Positions 15,957 to 27,068 of a stretch of DNA of 64,000 nt are shown piece by piece. The DNA comes from Pseudomonas sp. GM21 (lineage in GTDB: Bacteria > Pseudomonadota > Gammaproteobacteria > Pseudomonadales > Pseudomonadaceae), in assembly GCF_000282215.1 (NCBI RefSeq), contig NZ_AKJS01000105.1, positions 1 through 64,000 of the forward strand, given 5' to 3'. A program made the position numbers and the translations under genes. The first letter of the stretch is position 1; every line of letters begins with the position of its first letter. The notes below the pieces were generated by a model. It saw nothing but the letters and a program-made list of their open reading frames with translations. It did not search any database and was not told where the DNA came from.

Positions 15957-16565
15957 ATGACGACTTTAACTCCCCGCCGTACTGCCATCCTGACCTTTAT
16001 CCGCGACCGAATCGCGGAGCACGGTCAGTCCCCGAGCCTTGCTGAAATCAGCGAGGCGTTCGGTTTCGCCTCCCGCAGCGTGGCGCGCAAGCATGTGCTG
16101 GCGCTGACCGAAGCCGGTTTTATCGAGGTCAACCCGCATCAGGCCCGTGGCATTCGTCTACTCGGGCAACCGGCGCGCCCCGAATGGCTGGACATCCCGG
16201 TGCTCGGCCGGGTCGCGGCCGGTGCGCCGATCGGCGCCGATGCCGAGGTGCACAGCCGTTTGATGCTCGACCCGGCAATCTTTTCGCGGGTGCCGGATTA
16301 CATGCTGCGGGTTCAGGGTGACTCGATGATCGGGGACGGCATTCTCGATGGCGATCTGGTGGGTGTGCGGCGCAATCCGGAAGCGGTCAACGGCCAGATC
16401 GTCGTGGCGCGGCTCGACGGCGAAGTCACCATCAAGCGCTTCGAGCGCACCGGCGACACGGTTCGCCTGTTGCCGCGCAACCCGGCGTATCAGCCGATCA
16501 TCGTGCAACCCGACCAGGACCTCGCTATCGAAGGGGTGTTCTGCGGCCTGGTGAGGCAAGGGTGA
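15957..16565 (+). CDS. lexA2: LexA2 SOS repressor of the translesion cassette
   Basis: A 202-residue LexA homologue. Residues 1-65 are the winged helix (TPRRTAILTFIRDRI; FASRSVARKHVLALTEAGFI). The self-cleavage bond is Ala88-Gly89 in GRVAAGAP, with catalytic Ser123 (GDSMIGDG) and Lys160 (VTIKRF), so RecA-stimulated autoproteolysis should be intact. It heads the lexA2-imuA-imuB-dnaE2 cassette, with which this second LexA is characteristically associated in pseudomonads. Starting at 15957 puts the operator just upstream; starting at 15948 would put the ATG inside it. Neither start has a strong ribosome-binding site. Confidence 0.92.
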   Translation: MTTLTPRRTAILTFIRDRIAEHGQSPSLAEISEAFGFASRSVARKHVLALTEAGFIEVNPHQARGIRLLGQPARPEWLDIPVLGRVAAGAPIGADAEVHSRLMLDPAIFSRVPDYMLRVQGDSMIGDGILDGDLVGVRRNPEAVNGQIVVARLDGEVTIKRFERTGDTVRLLPRNPAYQPIIVQPDQDLAIEGVFCGLVRQG

Positions 16566-17182
16566 TGGGCGCCGTCGTTGCGCTGGATACGCTGTTCAAT
16601 GGCGGCCAGGTCTGGAAGGGACGGCCTGCGCCCCCGGCCGTCAGCCCGCAACCCACCGGGCATGCCGCGCTGGACGCGGCGTTGCCCACCGGTGGCTGGC
16701 CGGAAGCTGCGCTGACCGAAATCCTTCTGGCCGGGCAGGGCGTCGGAGAGCTGCAACTGGTGTGGCCGGCGCTGGCGCGGTTGTCGGCGGCGGGTGAACG
16801 CATCGTGCTGGTGGCGCCCCCTTACGTGCCATATCCCCAGGCGTGGCAGAACGCCGGGGTCGATCTGCGCCAGTTGTCGATCATCCAGGCCAGTGAACGG
16901 GATGCCTTGTGGGCGGCTGAACAATGCTTGCGTTCCGGCAGTTGCGGTGCGGTGCTGTGCTGGCCGCACAAGGCCGATGACCGGGCGTTACGGCGCTTGC
17001 AGGTGGCGGCGGAAACCGGCTCGACCCTAGCGTTCGCCTACCGTTCTATCCATGAAGCGGTCAACCCTTCACCCGCCGCCCTGCGCATCGCCATCGACGC
17101 CAGGCCTGCGCAATTGCGCGTGCTCAAGTGCCGGGGCGGGCTGGCGCGCTCGGCGCCGATTGCCTTCCCCGTGGGGCATTGA
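16565..17182 (+). CDS. imuA: ImuA, RecA/SulA-like component of the mutasome
   Basis: A 205-residue protein of the ImuA type, distantly RecA-like. Recognisable parts are the proline-rich N-terminus, then HAALDAALPTGGWPEAALTE and ILLAGQGVGELQLVWPAL, corresponding to the RecA-like core without a clear Walker A lysine. Its ATG shares a base with the lexA2 stop (TGATG). ImuA works with ImuB and DnaE2 in damage-induced mutagenesis and is thought to link the polymerase to RecA. Position inside the cassette makes the assignment secure. Confidence 0.88.
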   Translation: MGAVVALDTLFNGGQVWKGRPAPPAVSPQPTGHAALDAALPTGGWPEAALTEILLAGQGVGELQLVWPALARLSAAGERIVLVAPPYVPYPQAWQNAGVDLRQLSIIQASERDALWAAEQCLRSGSCGAVLCWPHKADDRALRRLQVAAETGSTLAFAYRSIHEAVNPSPAALRIAIDARPAQLRVLKCRGGLARSAPIAFPVGH

Positions 17183-17189
17183 GGTTGCC

Positions 17190-18605
17190 ATGCGCTGGGT
17201 CTGTATTCTTTTCCCGCAATTGGCGCTGGACGCGGTGCTGCGTCAGCGCCCCGATCCCGATGAGCCGCTGGCACTGCTGACCGGTCCGGCGCAGCGCCGG
17301 GTGTTGCAAGCGGTCAACGCGTCGGCGCGGGCGCTGGGCCTGCGGCCGGGCCAGTCGATGACCGCCGCGCAGGCCTTGAGCAAAGGCTTTGCCACGGCCG
17401 AATACGACGCCGCCGAGATCGAGCACTGGCAGCAGTTCCTCGCCGCATGGGCTTATCGCTTCAGCTCTCAGGTCAGCGTGCATTACCCGCGTGCCGTGGT
17501 GTTTGAAATCGAATCCAGCCTGGGCTTGTTCGGGCCGTGGCCGACGTTTGAAGCACGGTTACGCGCCGAACTCGGCGAGCTGGGTTTTCGCCATCGGATC
17601 GTCGCAGCCCCCAACCCGGTGGCCGCGCGGGTGCTGGCCAACGTGTATGACGGGCTGGTGGTGCCGGACAACGACGCCTTGCAGCACCATCTCGGGCAGT
17701 TGCCCGTCGACCGGATCGCCCTGGAACCCGTGGTGGCCACGGCGTTGTCGCGCATGGGCTTGCGCACCTTGAACCAGGTGCAGGCGCTGCCGCGACAGAG
17801 CCTGGCCCGGCGTTTCGAAGCCCAGGTGCTCAAGCATCTGGACGCGTTGACGGGGGCGCGGCGACTGGCCTTGGCGTTCTACCTGCCGCCGGACCGTTTC
17901 GACGTGCGCATCGAACTCAACTTCGACGTGCAGTCCCATCAGGCGCTGCTGTTTCCGCTGCGCCGGCTGACCGGCGACCTGTCGGCCTTTCTCTGTGGTC
18001 GGGACAGCGGCGTGCAGCGGTTTGACCTGCACCTGGAGCATGCCGGCTTGCCGGACTCGGTGATCAAGGTCGGCCTGCTCAGCGCCGAACGCGATCCGGC
18101 CATGCTCTTCGAACTGGCCCGGGGGCGACTGGAACAGGTTCAGGTCGAAGCCCCGGTGCGCGGTTTTCGGCTGTGTGCCGAAGACTTGCCGAGCTTCGTC
18201 CCGCAGTATCAGGAACTGTTCGATGACCGCCCGCAGCAATCCTTGCCCTGGGAGCAACTGCGCGAACGCTTGCGCGCGCGGCTCGGTGATGAGGCGGTGC
18301 ACGGCTTGCGCTTTCAGGCCGATCACCGGCCCGAATGCGCGTGGCAGGCACGGGTCGACAGTCAACTCTGCGCGGGGTTGCCGGGTGTGCAGCGTCCGGG
18401 CTGGTTGCTGACGGAACCGCAGGCGATCCACGAAGGCTCGACCCGCATTCTCATGGGCCCGGAGCGCATCGAGTCCGGCTGGTGGGACGGCGCCGACGTG
18501 CGCCGCGATTACTACCTGATCGAAACCCGTTCCGGCCAACAGGGCTGGGCCTATCGGGCGGTGGGTGAGGGCGGTCCGCTGTGGCTGCAGGGCTGGTTCG
18601 CATGA
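17190..18605 (+). CDS. imuB: ImuB, catalytically degenerate Y-family polymerase homologue
   Basis: A 471-residue Y-family-like protein beginning [18 protein letters not shown]. In true Y-family polymerases this position holds the first catalytic aspartate (FxxxDcfF); here none is present, in keeping with ImuB acting as an adaptor that binds the beta clamp, ImuA and DnaE2 and does not itself polymerise. The palm/fingers-like region ([20 protein letters not shown]) and a little-finger-like region follow. It starts 8 bases after imuA and overlaps dnaE2 by ATGA. The frame is open further upstream, overlapping imuA, but the ATG at 17190 is where homology begins. Confidence 0.9.
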   Translation: MRWVCILFPQLALDAVLRQRPDPDEPLALLTGPAQRRVLQAVNASARALGLRPGQSMTAAQALSKGFATAEYDAAEIEHWQQFLAAWAYRFSSQVSVHYPRAVVFEIESSLGLFGPWPTFEARLRAELGELGFRHRIVAAPNPVAARVLANVYDGLVVPDNDALQHHLGQLPVDRIALEPVVATALSRMGLRTLNQVQALPRQSLARRFEAQVLKHLDALTGARRLALAFYLPPDRFDVRIELNFDVQSHQALLFPLRRLTGDLSAFLCGRDSGVQRFDLHLEHAGLPDSVIKVGLLSAERDPAMLFELARGRLEQVQVEAPVRGFRLCAEDLPSFVPQYQELFDDRPQQSLPWEQLRERLRARLGDEAVHGLRFQADHRPECAWQARVDSQLCAGLPGVQRPGWLLTEPQAIHEGSTRILMGPERIESGWWDGADVRRDYYLIETRSGQQGWAYRAVGEGGPLWLQGWFA

Positions 18606-21600
18606 GCATCGACTATGCCGAATTGCACTGCCTGTCGAACTTCAGTTTCCAGCGTGGCGCCTCCAGCGCCCTCGAACTCTTTCAACGGGCGAAAAAGCAC
18701 GGTTATCAGGCGCTGGCGATCACCGATGAATGCACCCTGGCCGGTATCGTCCGCGCCTGGCAAGCGGCCAAGGCGGTGGAGCTGCCGCTGATCATCGGCA
18801 GCGAAATCCGCATCGAGAACGGTCCGAAACTGGTGCTGCTGGTGGAGAACCTGGAGGGTTACCAGACCCTGTGCCGGCTGATTACCCGGGCGCGGCGCCG
18901 TACGCAAAAAGGCCAATATCAGGTGCTGCGCGAAGATTTCAGCGAGCCGATGCCGGGGCTGCTGGTGTTGTGGGCACCGGACGCTGTCGATGACTTCGAA
19001 CAGGGCCACTGGCTGCAACAGACTTTCACCGAACGTCTGTGGCTGAGCGTCCAGTTGCATCGCGGCCAGGACGATACCCGGCGCCTGGACGCGTTGCTGA
19101 CCCTTGCGAGGGAACTGCGCATCCCAGCGGTGGCCAGCGGCGATGTGCACATGCACACCCGTGGCCGGCGCGCCTTGCAGGACACCATGACGGCCATCCG
19201 TCATCACCTGCCTGTGGCCGAAGCCGGGCTGCGCCTTCATCCCAATGGCGAGCGGCATGTGCGCAGCCTGGAGGTTTTGCAATCGATCTACCCGCCAGCC
19301 TTGCTCGATGAAACGTTGGCCATCGCCCGGCGTTGCACCTTCGACCTTGGGCAGCTGCGTTATCAGTATCCACGGGAGTTGGTGCCGCAAGGCCACAGCG
19401 CCGATTCCTGGTTGCGCGAATTGACCGAGCGCGGCATTCGCGAGCGCTGGCCCCAAGGGGCGAGCGAGAAGGTACGCGGGCTGATCAACAAGGAGCTGGG
19501 GCTGATCGCCGAGCTGGGCTACGAAAGCTATTTCCTGACTGTTCAGGACATCGTCGCCTTCGCCCGACGCGAGAAAATTCTCTGTCAGGGCCGGGGCTCG
19601 GCGGCCAATTCGGCGGTGTGTTTCGCCTTGGGCATCACCGAGATCGACCCGGACCGGATGAACATGCTGTTTGAGCGCTTTCTTTCCAAGGAGCGCAACG
19701 AGCCGCCGGACATTGATGTGGACTTCGAGCACGAACGTCGCGAAGAAGTCTTGCAGTACATCTTTCAGCGCTATGGCCGCAGGCGCGCGGCGTTGACGGC
19801 GGTGGTCAGCACCTATCACGCCGCCGGCGCGGTGCGTGACGTGGCCAAGGCGTTGGGGTTGCCGCCAGATCAGATCAACGCCCTGGCCGATTGCTGCGGC
19901 CACTGGAGTGATGCCACGCCGCCCGTGGAGCGTTTGCTGGAAGGCGGGTTCGATCCCGAAAGCCCGGTGCTGCGCCGGGTCTTGAGCCTGACGCAACAGC
20001 TGATCGGTTTTCCCCGGCACCTGTCCCAGCACCCCGGTGGCTTCGTGATTTCCGAGCAGCCTCTGGACAGCTTGGTGCCGGTGGAAAACGCTGCCATGGC
20101 CGAGCGTACGATCATTCAGTGGGACAAGGACGATCTCGACGCAGTCGGGTTGCTCAAAGTGGATATTCTGGCACTGGGCATGCTCAGCGCGATCCGCCGT
20201 TGTTTCGACCTGCTGCGCCGCCACCGAGGCCTTGACCTGAGTCTGGCGACGATCCCGTCCGAAGATCCGGCCACCTACGACATGATTGGCCGTGCCGACA
20301 CCATCGGCGTGTTCCAGATCGAATCCCGGGCACAGATGTCGATGTTGCCCCGGCTCAAGCCTCGCAAATTTTATGATCTGGTGATCGAGGTGGCCATCGT
20401 TCGCCCCGGTCCTATCCAGGGCGGTATGGTCCATCCGTATCTGCGGCGACGAAACAAGGAAGAACTCGAAAGTTACCCCTCCGAAGAATTGAGGGAGGTG
20501 CTCAAGCGCACCCTCGGCGTGCCGCTGTTCCAGGAACAAGTGATGCAGATCGCCATCGTCGCCGCCGACTACAGCCCCGGCGAGGCCGATCAGTTGCGCC
20601 GTTCCATGGCGGCCTGGAAACGCCACGGCGGGCTGGAACCGCACAAGGACCGACTAGCCGCCGGGATGAAGAAAAACGGCTATACGGCCGAGTTCGCCGC
20701 GCAGCTCTTCGAGCAGATCAAAGGTTTCGGCAGCTACGGGTTTCCCGAGTCCCACGCCGCCAGTTTCGCCTTGTTGACCTACGCCAGTTGCTGGCTCAAA
20801 TGCCACGAACCGGCGGCCTTCGCCTGTGCGCTGATCAACAGCTGGCCGATGGGTTTCTACAGTCCGGACCAGATTCTCCAGGACGCGCGCCGGCATCATT
20901 TGCAGATTCGTCCGGTGGATGTACGTGCCAGTGACTGGGATTGCAGCCTGGAGCCGATGACCGGTGCACAACCGGCGATTCGCATGGGGTTGCGGATGAT
21001 CAAGGGCTTTCGCGAAGACGATGCCCGGCGCATCGAAGCGGCGCGCGCGCGTGGGGTGTTTGTCGACATCGCCGACCTCGGCGAACGTGCGCGCCTCGAC
21101 GCCCGTGCCCAAGAGCAACTGGCCGATGCCGGCGCGCTGCGGGGTTTGGCCGGTGACCGGCATCGGGCGCGCTGGGAGGTGGCGGGGGTGCAAAAGCAAC
21201 TTGGTTTATTTGCCGGCCTGCCGCGTCAGGAAGAGGACGTCGTGGCGTTGCCCAAACCCACAGTCGGCGAAGACCTGCAAGCCGATTACGCCAGCATCGG
21301 CACCACCCTCGGCCCGCATCCGCTGGCGTTGTTGCGCGGTGAATTGAAAGCCCGGCGTTGTCGCAGTTCGCAAGAACTGATGGCGATCGAACACGGGCGC
21401 CCGGTCAGCGTCGCGGGGTTGGTGACGGGGCGGCAACGTCCGGGCACCGCCAGTGGCGTGACCTTCGTGACCCTGGAAGACGAGTTCGGCAACGTCAACG
21501 TGGTGGTCTGGCGCGACTTGGCGGAAAGGCAACGCCAGGTGCTGGTCGGTTCGCAATTGCTCAAGGTCGATGGCCGCTGGGAAAAGGAAGGCGAAGTTCG

Positions 21601-21679
21601 CCACCTGATTGCCGGACGCTTGAGCGACCTGAGTGCATTGCTCGACGGCATCAGCGTACGCAGCCGGGATTTCCGCTGA
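18602..21679 (+). CDS. dnaE2: DnaE2 error-prone DNA polymerase III alpha homologue
   Basis: A 1025-residue C-family polymerase. The N-terminal PHP domain starts at [17 protein letters not shown], with ITDECTLAG following. The polymerase palm contains the catalytic [10 protein letters not shown] motif near residue 375. A helix-hairpin-helix region and an OB fold ([30 protein letters not shown]) occupy the C-terminus. The length is that of DnaE2, shorter than replicative DnaE1 (about 1170). It is the last gene of the LexA2-controlled cassette and should carry out damage-induced translesion synthesis with ImuA and ImuB. Confidence 0.93.
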   Translation: MSIDYAELHCLSNFSFQRGASSALELFQRAKKHGYQALAITDECTLAGIVRAWQAAKAVELPLIIGSEIRIENGPKLVLLVENLEGYQTLCRLITRARRRTQKGQYQVLREDFSEPMPGLLVLWAPDAVDDFEQGHWLQQTFTERLWLSVQLHRGQDDTRRLDALLTLARELRIPAVASGDVHMHTRGRRALQDTMTAIRHHLPVAEAGLRLHPNGERHVRSLEVLQSIYPPALLDETLAIARRCTFDLGQLRYQYPRELVPQGHSADSWLRELTERGIRERWPQGASEKVRGLINKELGLIAELGYESYFLTVQDIVAFARREKILCQGRGSAANSAVCFALGITEIDPDRMNMLFERFLSKERNEPPDIDVDFEHERREEVLQYIFQRYGRRRAALTAVVSTYHAAGAVRDVAKALGLPPDQINALADCCGHWSDATPPVERLLEGGFDPESPVLRRVLSLTQQLIGFPRHLSQHPGGFVISEQPLDSLVPVENAAMAERTIIQWDKDDLDAVGLLKVDILALGMLSAIRRCFDLLRRHRGLDLSLATIPSEDPATYDMIGRADTIGVFQIESRAQMSMLPRLKPRKFYDLVIEVAIVRPGPIQGGMVHPYLRRRNKEELESYPSEELREVLKRTLGVPLFQEQVMQIAIVAADYSPGEADQLRRSMAAWKRHGGLEPHKDRLAAGMKKNGYTAEFAAQLFEQIKGFGSYGFPESHAASFALLTYASCWLKCHEPAAFACALINSWPMGFYSPDQILQDARRHHLQIRPVDVRASDWDCSLEPMTGAQPAIRMGLRMIKGFREDDARRIEAARARGVFVDIADLGERARLDARAQEQLADAGALRGLAGDRHRARWEVAGVQKQLGLFAGLPRQEEDVVALPKPTVGEDLQADYASIGTTLGPHPLALLRGELKARRCRSSQELMAIEHGRPVSVAGLVTGRQRPGTASGVTFVTLEDEFGNVNVVVWRDLAERQRQVLVGSQLLKVDGRWEKEGEVRHLIAGRLSDLSALLDGISVRSRDFR

Positions 21680-21753
21680 CCTGTGTCGAAGGGGTATTGA
21701 CGACCGCAGCGCAGCCGTCGCAAACCCGGCAATTGAGTTCTTTCAGGTAGAAA

Positions 21754-21843
21754 GCAGACGCAGCCTCGCGTTGCTCGACAGCTGCTACAAATCCCCACCA
21801 CCCACCCTGTAGCAGCTGACGAGCAACGCGAGGCTGCGTCTGG
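21754..21843. repeat. REP-type inverted pair in dnaE2-kinase gap
   Basis: Arms 21754-21788 and 21809-21843 are reverse complements over about 33 nt with one internal mismatch; the 20-base spacer is AC-rich. They belong to the GTAGCAGCTG family, here with the two arms in head-to-head orientation. The rest of the 370-base gap (21680-22049) holds a third half-arm-like fragment around 21700-21720 and no supported gene. Confidence 0.7.
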
Positions 21844-22049
21844 GATTTGCCTGACAAAACGCGATTGCCCGGTGAGGTTCAAGACGGTATCTACGCGGAG
21901 AGTGAGCAACAAAAATCTGCCCGTTGAGAATCAGCTAACCTCTATGAAACCATTGACGTCGGCGGCGCTCGAAACAAACGGGTCCACGCCGTTCTCAAGT
22001 CGTCGCGATCCTCCAGGTCAGTTCATTTACAGGGACTCAGAGCCAGTCG

Positions 22050-24161
22050 ATGCAGTTTTTAGATGAAAGCCACGGGTGTGCCGGCTGGACCGGTGAAATG
22101 GCCGGGCGTATTCGTACGTTCGACTGGTGCCAGACCGAACTTGGCAGCCTCGACACCTGGCCCGCGAGCCTGTGCAGCTCGGTGCAGTTGATGCTCGCCT
22201 CGCCACTGCCGATGGTGATGCTGTGGGGGCGCGCCGGGTACATGATCTACAACGATGCCTACTCCAAATTTGCCGGTGGCCGCCATCCTTACCTGTTGGG
22301 CGTCCCGGTGGAAATGGGCTGGCCGGAAGTCGCCGAATTCAATCGCAATGTGGTCGATACCTGCCTGGCGGGTGGCACCTTGTCCTATCGCAATAAAGAG
22401 CTGGTGCTTCTGCGTGACGGAATTCCCGAAGACGTCTGGCTGGACCTCTATTACAGCCCGGTGGCCGATGATGACGGCAAGCCGGCCGGGGTCATGGCGA
22501 TGGTGGTCGAGACCACGGAACATGTCATTTCCGAACGTCGCCGCCAGGCAGCCGAAGACGCCTATCGCGCCGACAACGAACGGGTGCGCCTGGCACTCAA
22601 TGCCGGAGCCTTGCTCGGCTCATTCGTCTGGGACATCAAAGCCAACAAGCTCTCCGGCGACGAGCGCTTTGCCCGCACCTTCTCTTTTCCCGCAGATCAG
22701 GATCTGGCCGACCTGCCCCCGGACGTCACCGAAACCAGAATCCACCCCGACGACCTCAATTGGGTGCAGGAACAGGTCAGTCAATCGGTCGAAACCGGAG
22801 AAGCCTTTAATGCGGAGTATCGCGTGCTGCGCCCGGATGGCGGTTATCTATGGGTGCTGGCGAGCGGCTGTTGCGAGTTTAACCAGCAGGGCGAACCGTT
22901 CCGTTTTCCCGGCGTATTGATCGACATCCATGAACGCAAGTCTGCCGAAGAATCCTTACTCAGGTTCACACGCAACCTGGAGCAGCGCGTCGCCGATGAA
23001 GTCGAAGCGCGGTTGGCAGCTGAAGAACAACTGCGCCAGTCACAGAAGCTCGAAGCCATCGGCGGCCTCACTGGTGGCGTGGCCCACGACTTCAATAACC
23101 TGTTACAGGTGATCGCCGGCAACCTGCACTTGCTGGCGCGGCACGAACCGGATAACGCCAACGTGCAGCGCCGGGTCAACGCATCGATTGCCGCAGTCGA
23201 ACGTGGCGCCAAATTGTCTTCGCAATTGCTCGCCTTCGCCCGTCGCCAGCCATTGTCGCCAGCCGTCTGTAATCCAAAACAGGTCTTCGAAGGTCTGGCG
23301 GAAATATTGCAGCGGGCGCTGGGTGAAACACTCCAGATCAAGGTAAACGCCCCGGATGATGCCTGGCACATCTTCGTGGACCGCAATCAATTGGAAAACA
23401 CCATTCTCAACCTGGCGATCAATGCCCGTGATGCCATGAAAGGTGAGGGGACCATCGGTTTGAGTGCCGAACACGTCGTCCTGGATCAGAAGTTTTGTGC
23501 AGGCAAGGGCATCGTGGCCGGCGACTACGTCTGCGTCACGGTGGCGGACACTGGTATCGGCATGCCGCCACAGGTGCTCGCGCAAGCCTTCGAACCGTTC
23601 TTCACCACCAAGGCCGACGGCCAGGGCACGGGGCTGGGGTTGAGCATGGTGTTCGGTTTCGTCAAACAGAGCGGCGGGCACATCGAGATTTCCAGCACCG
23701 AGGGACAGGGTACTCGGGTTCAGTTGTACTTTCCCCGTAGTCTGCGGCCGGCGCCCAGTGAAGCCACTCAGCAAGTTGCACAGCTGCACGGTGGTCATGA
23801 AACCATTCTGGTGGTCGAAGACAACGAAGCGGTTCGCACCTCGGCAGTGGAGTTGCTGCGTGAAGAAGGCTATCAAATCCTGACGGCGGCCAATGGAGAC
23901 CAAGCGATGCAGATGTTGCTGGAGGGCACGCAGGTAGACCTGATTTTTACTGACGTGGTCATGCCCGGCTTGATCAAAAGTGCTGACCTGGCGGCATGGG
24001 CCAAAGTGCAAATTCCCCCAGTGGCTGTGTTGTTCACCTCGGGCCACACCCGTGACATTATCTCGCGCAATCACCAACTCAGCTCCGACACCTATTTACT
24101 GAGCAAACCCTACGATCCTGAAGCACTCACCCGAATGGTTCGCACAGTCCTAAATGGCTAA
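22050..24161 (+). CDS. PAS-containing hybrid histidine kinase with receiver domain
   Basis: A 703-residue soluble sensor. Two PAS-like domains occupy about 35-165 (LPMVMLWGRAGYMIYNDAYS) and 190-305 (GAFVWDI-like LLGSFVWDIKANKLSG, ending in the PAC motif PGVLIDIHERK). A coiled linker leads to the dimerisation helix with phospho-acceptor His346 (GGVAHDFNNLLQ) and a GHKL ATPase domain (NLAINARDAM; DTGIGM; GTGLGLSMVFG). The C-terminal receiver has Asp635 (FTDVVMPG). No membrane segment is predicted. It stands alone between dnaE2 and uvrA2, so its partner is unknown. Kinases of this HDFNN type often phosphorylate only their own receiver or separate response regulators. The Shine-Dalgarno sequence is weak. 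Confidence 0.85.
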   Translation: MQFLDESHGCAGWTGEMAGRIRTFDWCQTELGSLDTWPASLCSSVQLMLASPLPMVMLWGRAGYMIYNDAYSKFAGGRHPYLLGVPVEMGWPEVAEFNRNVVDTCLAGGTLSYRNKELVLLRDGIPEDVWLDLYYSPVADDDGKPAGVMAMVVETTEHVISERRRQAAEDAYRADNERVRLALNAGALLGSFVWDIKANKLSGDERFARTFSFPADQDLADLPPDVTETRIHPDDLNWVQEQVSQSVETGEAFNAEYRVLRPDGGYLWVLASGCCEFNQQGEPFRFPGVLIDIHERKSAEESLLRFTRNLEQRVADEVEARLAAEEQLRQSQKLEAIGGLTGGVAHDFNNLLQVIAGNLHLLARHEPDNANVQRRVNASIAAVERGAKLSSQLLAFARRQPLSPAVCNPKQVFEGLAEILQRALGETLQIKVNAPDDAWHIFVDRNQLENTILNLAINARDAMKGEGTIGLSAEHVVLDQKFCAGKGIVAGDYVCVTVADTGIGMPPQVLAQAFEPFFTTKADGQGTGLGLSMVFGFVKQSGGHIEISSTEGQGTRVQLYFPRSLRPAPSEATQQVAQLHGGHETILVVEDNEAVRTSAVELLREEGYQILTAANGDQAMQMLLEGTQVDLIFTDVVMPGLIKSADLAAWAKVQIPPVAVLFTSGHTRDIISRNHQLSSDTYLLSKPYDPEALTRMVRTVLNG

Positions 24162-24187
24162 TCCCCCTGTGGAAGATCAACACCGAA

Positions 24188-24285
24188 CCCCTGTGGGAGC
24201 GAGCCTGCTCGCGATGGCGTAGTGTCAGCCGACATAAATGTTTAATGACACACCGCCATCGCGAGCAGGCTCGCTCCCACAGGGG
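24188..24285. repeat. REP-type element with perfect 32-nt inverted arms
   Basis: Bases 24188-24219 and 24254-24285 are exact reverse complements (outer end CCCCTGTGGGAGCGAGCC, inner end CTCGCGATGGCG). This is the best preserved copy of the second palindrome family in the window. It lies between the hybrid kinase and the UvrA2-like gene and may end the kinase transcript. Confidence 0.8.
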
Positions 24286-24322
24286 GCATGTGTGTTTTCA
24301 GTTATTTCATTAAGGTTTCCCG

Positions 24323-26959
24323 ATGCCCCCAAAGCACACATCCAACCCTCCCTCCGGCATGGTCAGGGTGCGCGGCGCCCGGGAGCACAACCTCAAGAAC
24401 ATCGATATCGACATACCGCGCGATGCGCTGGTGGTGTTCACCGGTGTCTCGGGTTCGGGCAAGTCGTCGCTGGCGTTCTCGACGCTCTATGCCGAAGCGC
24501 AACGCCGCTATTTCGAATCCGTGGCGCCTTATGCGCGACGGCTGATCGATCAGGTCGGTGTACCGGATGTCGACTCCATCGAAGGCCTGCCGCCGGCCGT
24601 GGCTTTGCAGCAACAGCGTGGCACGCCGAGCACCCGCTCTTCGGTGGGCAGCGTAACGACGTTGTCGAGCCTGATCCGCATGCTGTACTCCCGGGCCGGC
24701 AGCTACCCGCCGGGACAGGCGATGTTGTATGCCGAAGACTTCTCACCCAACACCCCACAAGGCGCGTGCCCGGAGTGTCATGGGTTGGGGCGGGTTTATG
24801 ATGTCACCGAAGCGCTGATGGTGCCCGATCCGAGCCTGACCATCCGCCAGCGAGCGGTCGCTTCCTGGCCCACGGCCTGGCAGGGACAGAACCTGCGCGA
24901 CATCCTCGTGACCATGGGTTACGACGTCGATAAACCCTGGCGCGATCTGCCGGAAAAACAGCGCGACTGGATTCTTTTCACCGAAGAGACACCGACGGTG
25001 CCGGTGTACGCCGGGCTCACGCCGGAAGAAACCAGGGTTGCGCTCAAACGCAAGCTGGAACCCAGCTATCAGGGCACCTTCACCGGCGCCCGACGCTACA
25101 TCCTGCACACCTTCACCCACTCGCAAAGTGCGCTGATGAAGAAGCGCGTTTCGCAATTCATGCTCGGCAGTCCTTGCCCGTTATGTGATGGAAAACGGCT
25201 TAAGCGCGAGGCATTGTCGGTGACGTTTGCGGGCTATGACATCGGTGAGTTATCGCAGATGCCACTGCTACAAGTGGCCGCCGTGCTGAAACCCGTGGCG
25301 GCGCACAGTTACCTTGAGCAGGCCGAAGAGGCGGGTGACGTGTTGACCCACCAGCAAACCCGCGAGGCCCGCGACGCGCGAGTTGCCCACGGTGCCAGCG
25401 GTCATGCCAACGCACCGGACGTGCGCCACACGCCCAATCTGTCGGTGGAAAAACGCCTGGCCGCGCAACGGATCGCCCAGGATTTGCTGGAACGGGTCAG
25501 CACCCTGACCGACTTGGGCCTCGGATACCTGGCGCTGGAACGCAGCACGCCGACGCTGTCATCTGGCGAGTTGCAACGACTGCGGCTGGCGACACAATTA
25601 GGCTCGCAACTGTTCGGTGTGATCTACGTCCTGGATGAGCCCTCAGCCGGCCTGCACCCGGCGGACGGTGAGGCGTTGTTTGAAGCGCTGCAACGCCTGA
25701 AGGCCGCTGGCAATACGCTGTTTGTGGTTGAGCATGATCTGGAAACCATGCGCCGGGCCGACTGGTTGATCGACGTCGGCCCGGCGGCAGGTGAGAACGG
25801 TGGCCAGATTCTCTACAGCGGTGTGCCGGCAGGATTGTCCGAGGTGACGAACTCGCAGACCCGCGCCTATCTGTTCGCCGAAACTGTCACCGAACCGCGC
25901 GCCTGTCGCAAGGCTACCGACTGGTTGCGCCTGGAGGGCATCACCCGCAACAACCTGAACAATCTCAGCGTCGAGTTTCCGCTGGGCTGTTTCACCGCCG
26001 TGACCGGGGTGTCCGGTTCCGGCAAATCGAGCCTGGTCAGTCAGGCGCTGCTGGAGTTGGTCGGTGCCCATTTGGGGCGGGCCGCCAGCGATAGCGAAAC
26101 CGAAGCGTTGAGTCTTGAGGACGATGCGCCGCAAGTCAGCGGCGGTCAGGTTACGGCCGGGCTGGCCTCGATCAAGCGCCTGGTGCAGGTTCATCAGAAA
26201 CCCATCGGCCGCACGCCACGTTCCAATCTGGCGACCTACACCGGGCTGTTCGACAACGTGCGCAAGCTGTACGCCGCCACGCCCGAGGCTCAGGCCGAAG
26301 GCTACGACGCCGGGCAATTCTCGTTCAACGTCGCCAAGGGCCGTTGCCCGACCTGCGAAGGTGAAGGCTTTGTCAGCGTCGAGTTGTTGTTTATGCCCAG
26401 TGTCTACGCGCCATGCCCGACGTGCCATGGTGCGCGCTACAACCCCGAGACGCTGGCGATCAGCTGGCAAGGGTTGAACATCGCCCAAGTGCTGGGGCTG
26501 ACGGTGGATGAAGCGGTCGAGGTGTTCGCCGAGCAACCGGGCATTCGCCGCTCGCTGGAGGTGCTGCGCGACATCGGTCTGGGGTATTTGCGCCTGGGGC
26601 AACCGGCGACCGAGTTGTCCGGCGGTGAAGCGCAGCGCATCAAACTGGCGACGGAGTTGCAACGTAACCAGCGTGGCGCGACGTTGTATGTGCTTGATGA
26701 GCCCACAACCGGTTTGCATCCACGAGACGTCGACCGCTTGCTGGAGCAGTTGAATACGCTGGTGGTGGCGGGGCACACGGTGATCGTGGTCGAGCATGAA
26801 ATGCGCGTGGTGGCACAGAGTGACTGGGTGATCGACATCGGACCGGGGGCGGGGGATCAGGGTGGGAAAATCGTTGTAGCCGGCACGCCGCAGACAGTGG
26901 CCAAAAGCAAAAAGAGCCGGACTGCGCCGTTTTTGGCCCGGGTGCTTGGCAGGGCTTGA
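24323..26959 (+). CDS. UvrA2-like excinuclease ABC subunit A paralogue
   Basis: An 878-residue twin-ABC ATPase. Walker A motifs are GVSGSGKSS at 41-49 and again near residue 563. ABC signatures appear as [12 protein letters not shown] and [12 protein letters not shown], with Walker [13 protein letters not shown] and [12 protein letters not shown]. Zinc-binding CxxC pairs are CPECHG, CPLCDG, CPTCEG and CPTCHG. It is about 60 residues shorter than UvrA1 (about 940), and the region after the first Walker A that binds UvrB in UvrA1 is reduced. This fits the UvrA2 class, associated with DNA-damage or drug tolerance and not with standard nucleotide excision. UvrA1 is presumably elsewhere on the chromosome. 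The gene stands alone. Confidence 0.85.
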   Translation: MPPKHTSNPPSGMVRVRGAREHNLKNIDIDIPRDALVVFTGVSGSGKSSLAFSTLYAEAQRRYFESVAPYARRLIDQVGVPDVDSIEGLPPAVALQQQRGTPSTRSSVGSVTTLSSLIRMLYSRAGSYPPGQAMLYAEDFSPNTPQGACPECHGLGRVYDVTEALMVPDPSLTIRQRAVASWPTAWQGQNLRDILVTMGYDVDKPWRDLPEKQRDWILFTEETPTVPVYAGLTPEETRVALKRKLEPSYQGTFTGARRYILHTFTHSQSALMKKRVSQFMLGSPCPLCDGKRLKREALSVTFAGYDIGELSQMPLLQVAAVLKPVAAHSYLEQAEEAGDVLTHQQTREARDARVAHGASGHANAPDVRHTPNLSVEKRLAAQRIAQDLLERVSTLTDLGLGYLALERSTPTLSSGELQRLRLATQLGSQLFGVIYVLDEPSAGLHPADGEALFEALQRLKAAGNTLFVVEHDLETMRRADWLIDVGPAAGENGGQILYSGVPAGLSEVTNSQTRAYLFAETVTEPRACRKATDWLRLEGITRNNLNNLSVEFPLGCFTAVTGVSGSGKSSLVSQALLELVGAHLGRAASDSETEALSLEDDAPQVSGGQVTAGLASIKRLVQVHQKPIGRTPRSNLATYTGLFDNVRKLYAATPEAQAEGYDAGQFSFNVAKGRCPTCEGEGFVSVELLFMPSVYAPCPTCHGARYNPETLAISWQGLNIAQVLGLTVDEAVEVFAEQPGIRRSLEVLRDIGLGYLRLGQPATELSGGEAQRIKLATELQRNQRGATLYVLDEPTTGLHPRDVDRLLEQLNTLVVAGHTVIVVEHEMRVVAQSDWVIDIGPGAGDQGGKIVVAGTPQTVAKSKKSRTAPFLARVLGRA

Positions 26960-26979
26960 TGTGTTGTTTTTACTGGCCT

Positions 26980-27045
26980 CATCGCGGGCAAGCCCGCTCC
27001 CACAGGGATTGCGCTGCCCATTGTGGGAGCGGGCTTGGTCCGGGC
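26980..27045. repeat. REP-type element, back-to-back arms
   Basis: CATCGCGGGCAAGCCCGCTCCCACAG (from 26980) faces TGTGGGAGCGGGCTTG (from 27022). It lies between the convergent UvrA2-like gene and the hybrid kinase gene and could terminate transcription from both sides. Confidence 0.65.
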
Positions 27046-27068
27046 GGCGTTCCGACGATAGCGGTCTG

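Noticed and set aside
18551..20644. A 697-codon open frame antisense to dnaE2
   Set aside because: No domain signature and Arg/His/Gln-rich as expected for an antisense frame; the plus-strand DnaE2 motifs are unambiguous.
21872..22066. A 64-codon frame in the dnaE2-kinase gap
   Set aside because: No good ribosome-binding site, no biased composition, and it overlaps the kinase start.
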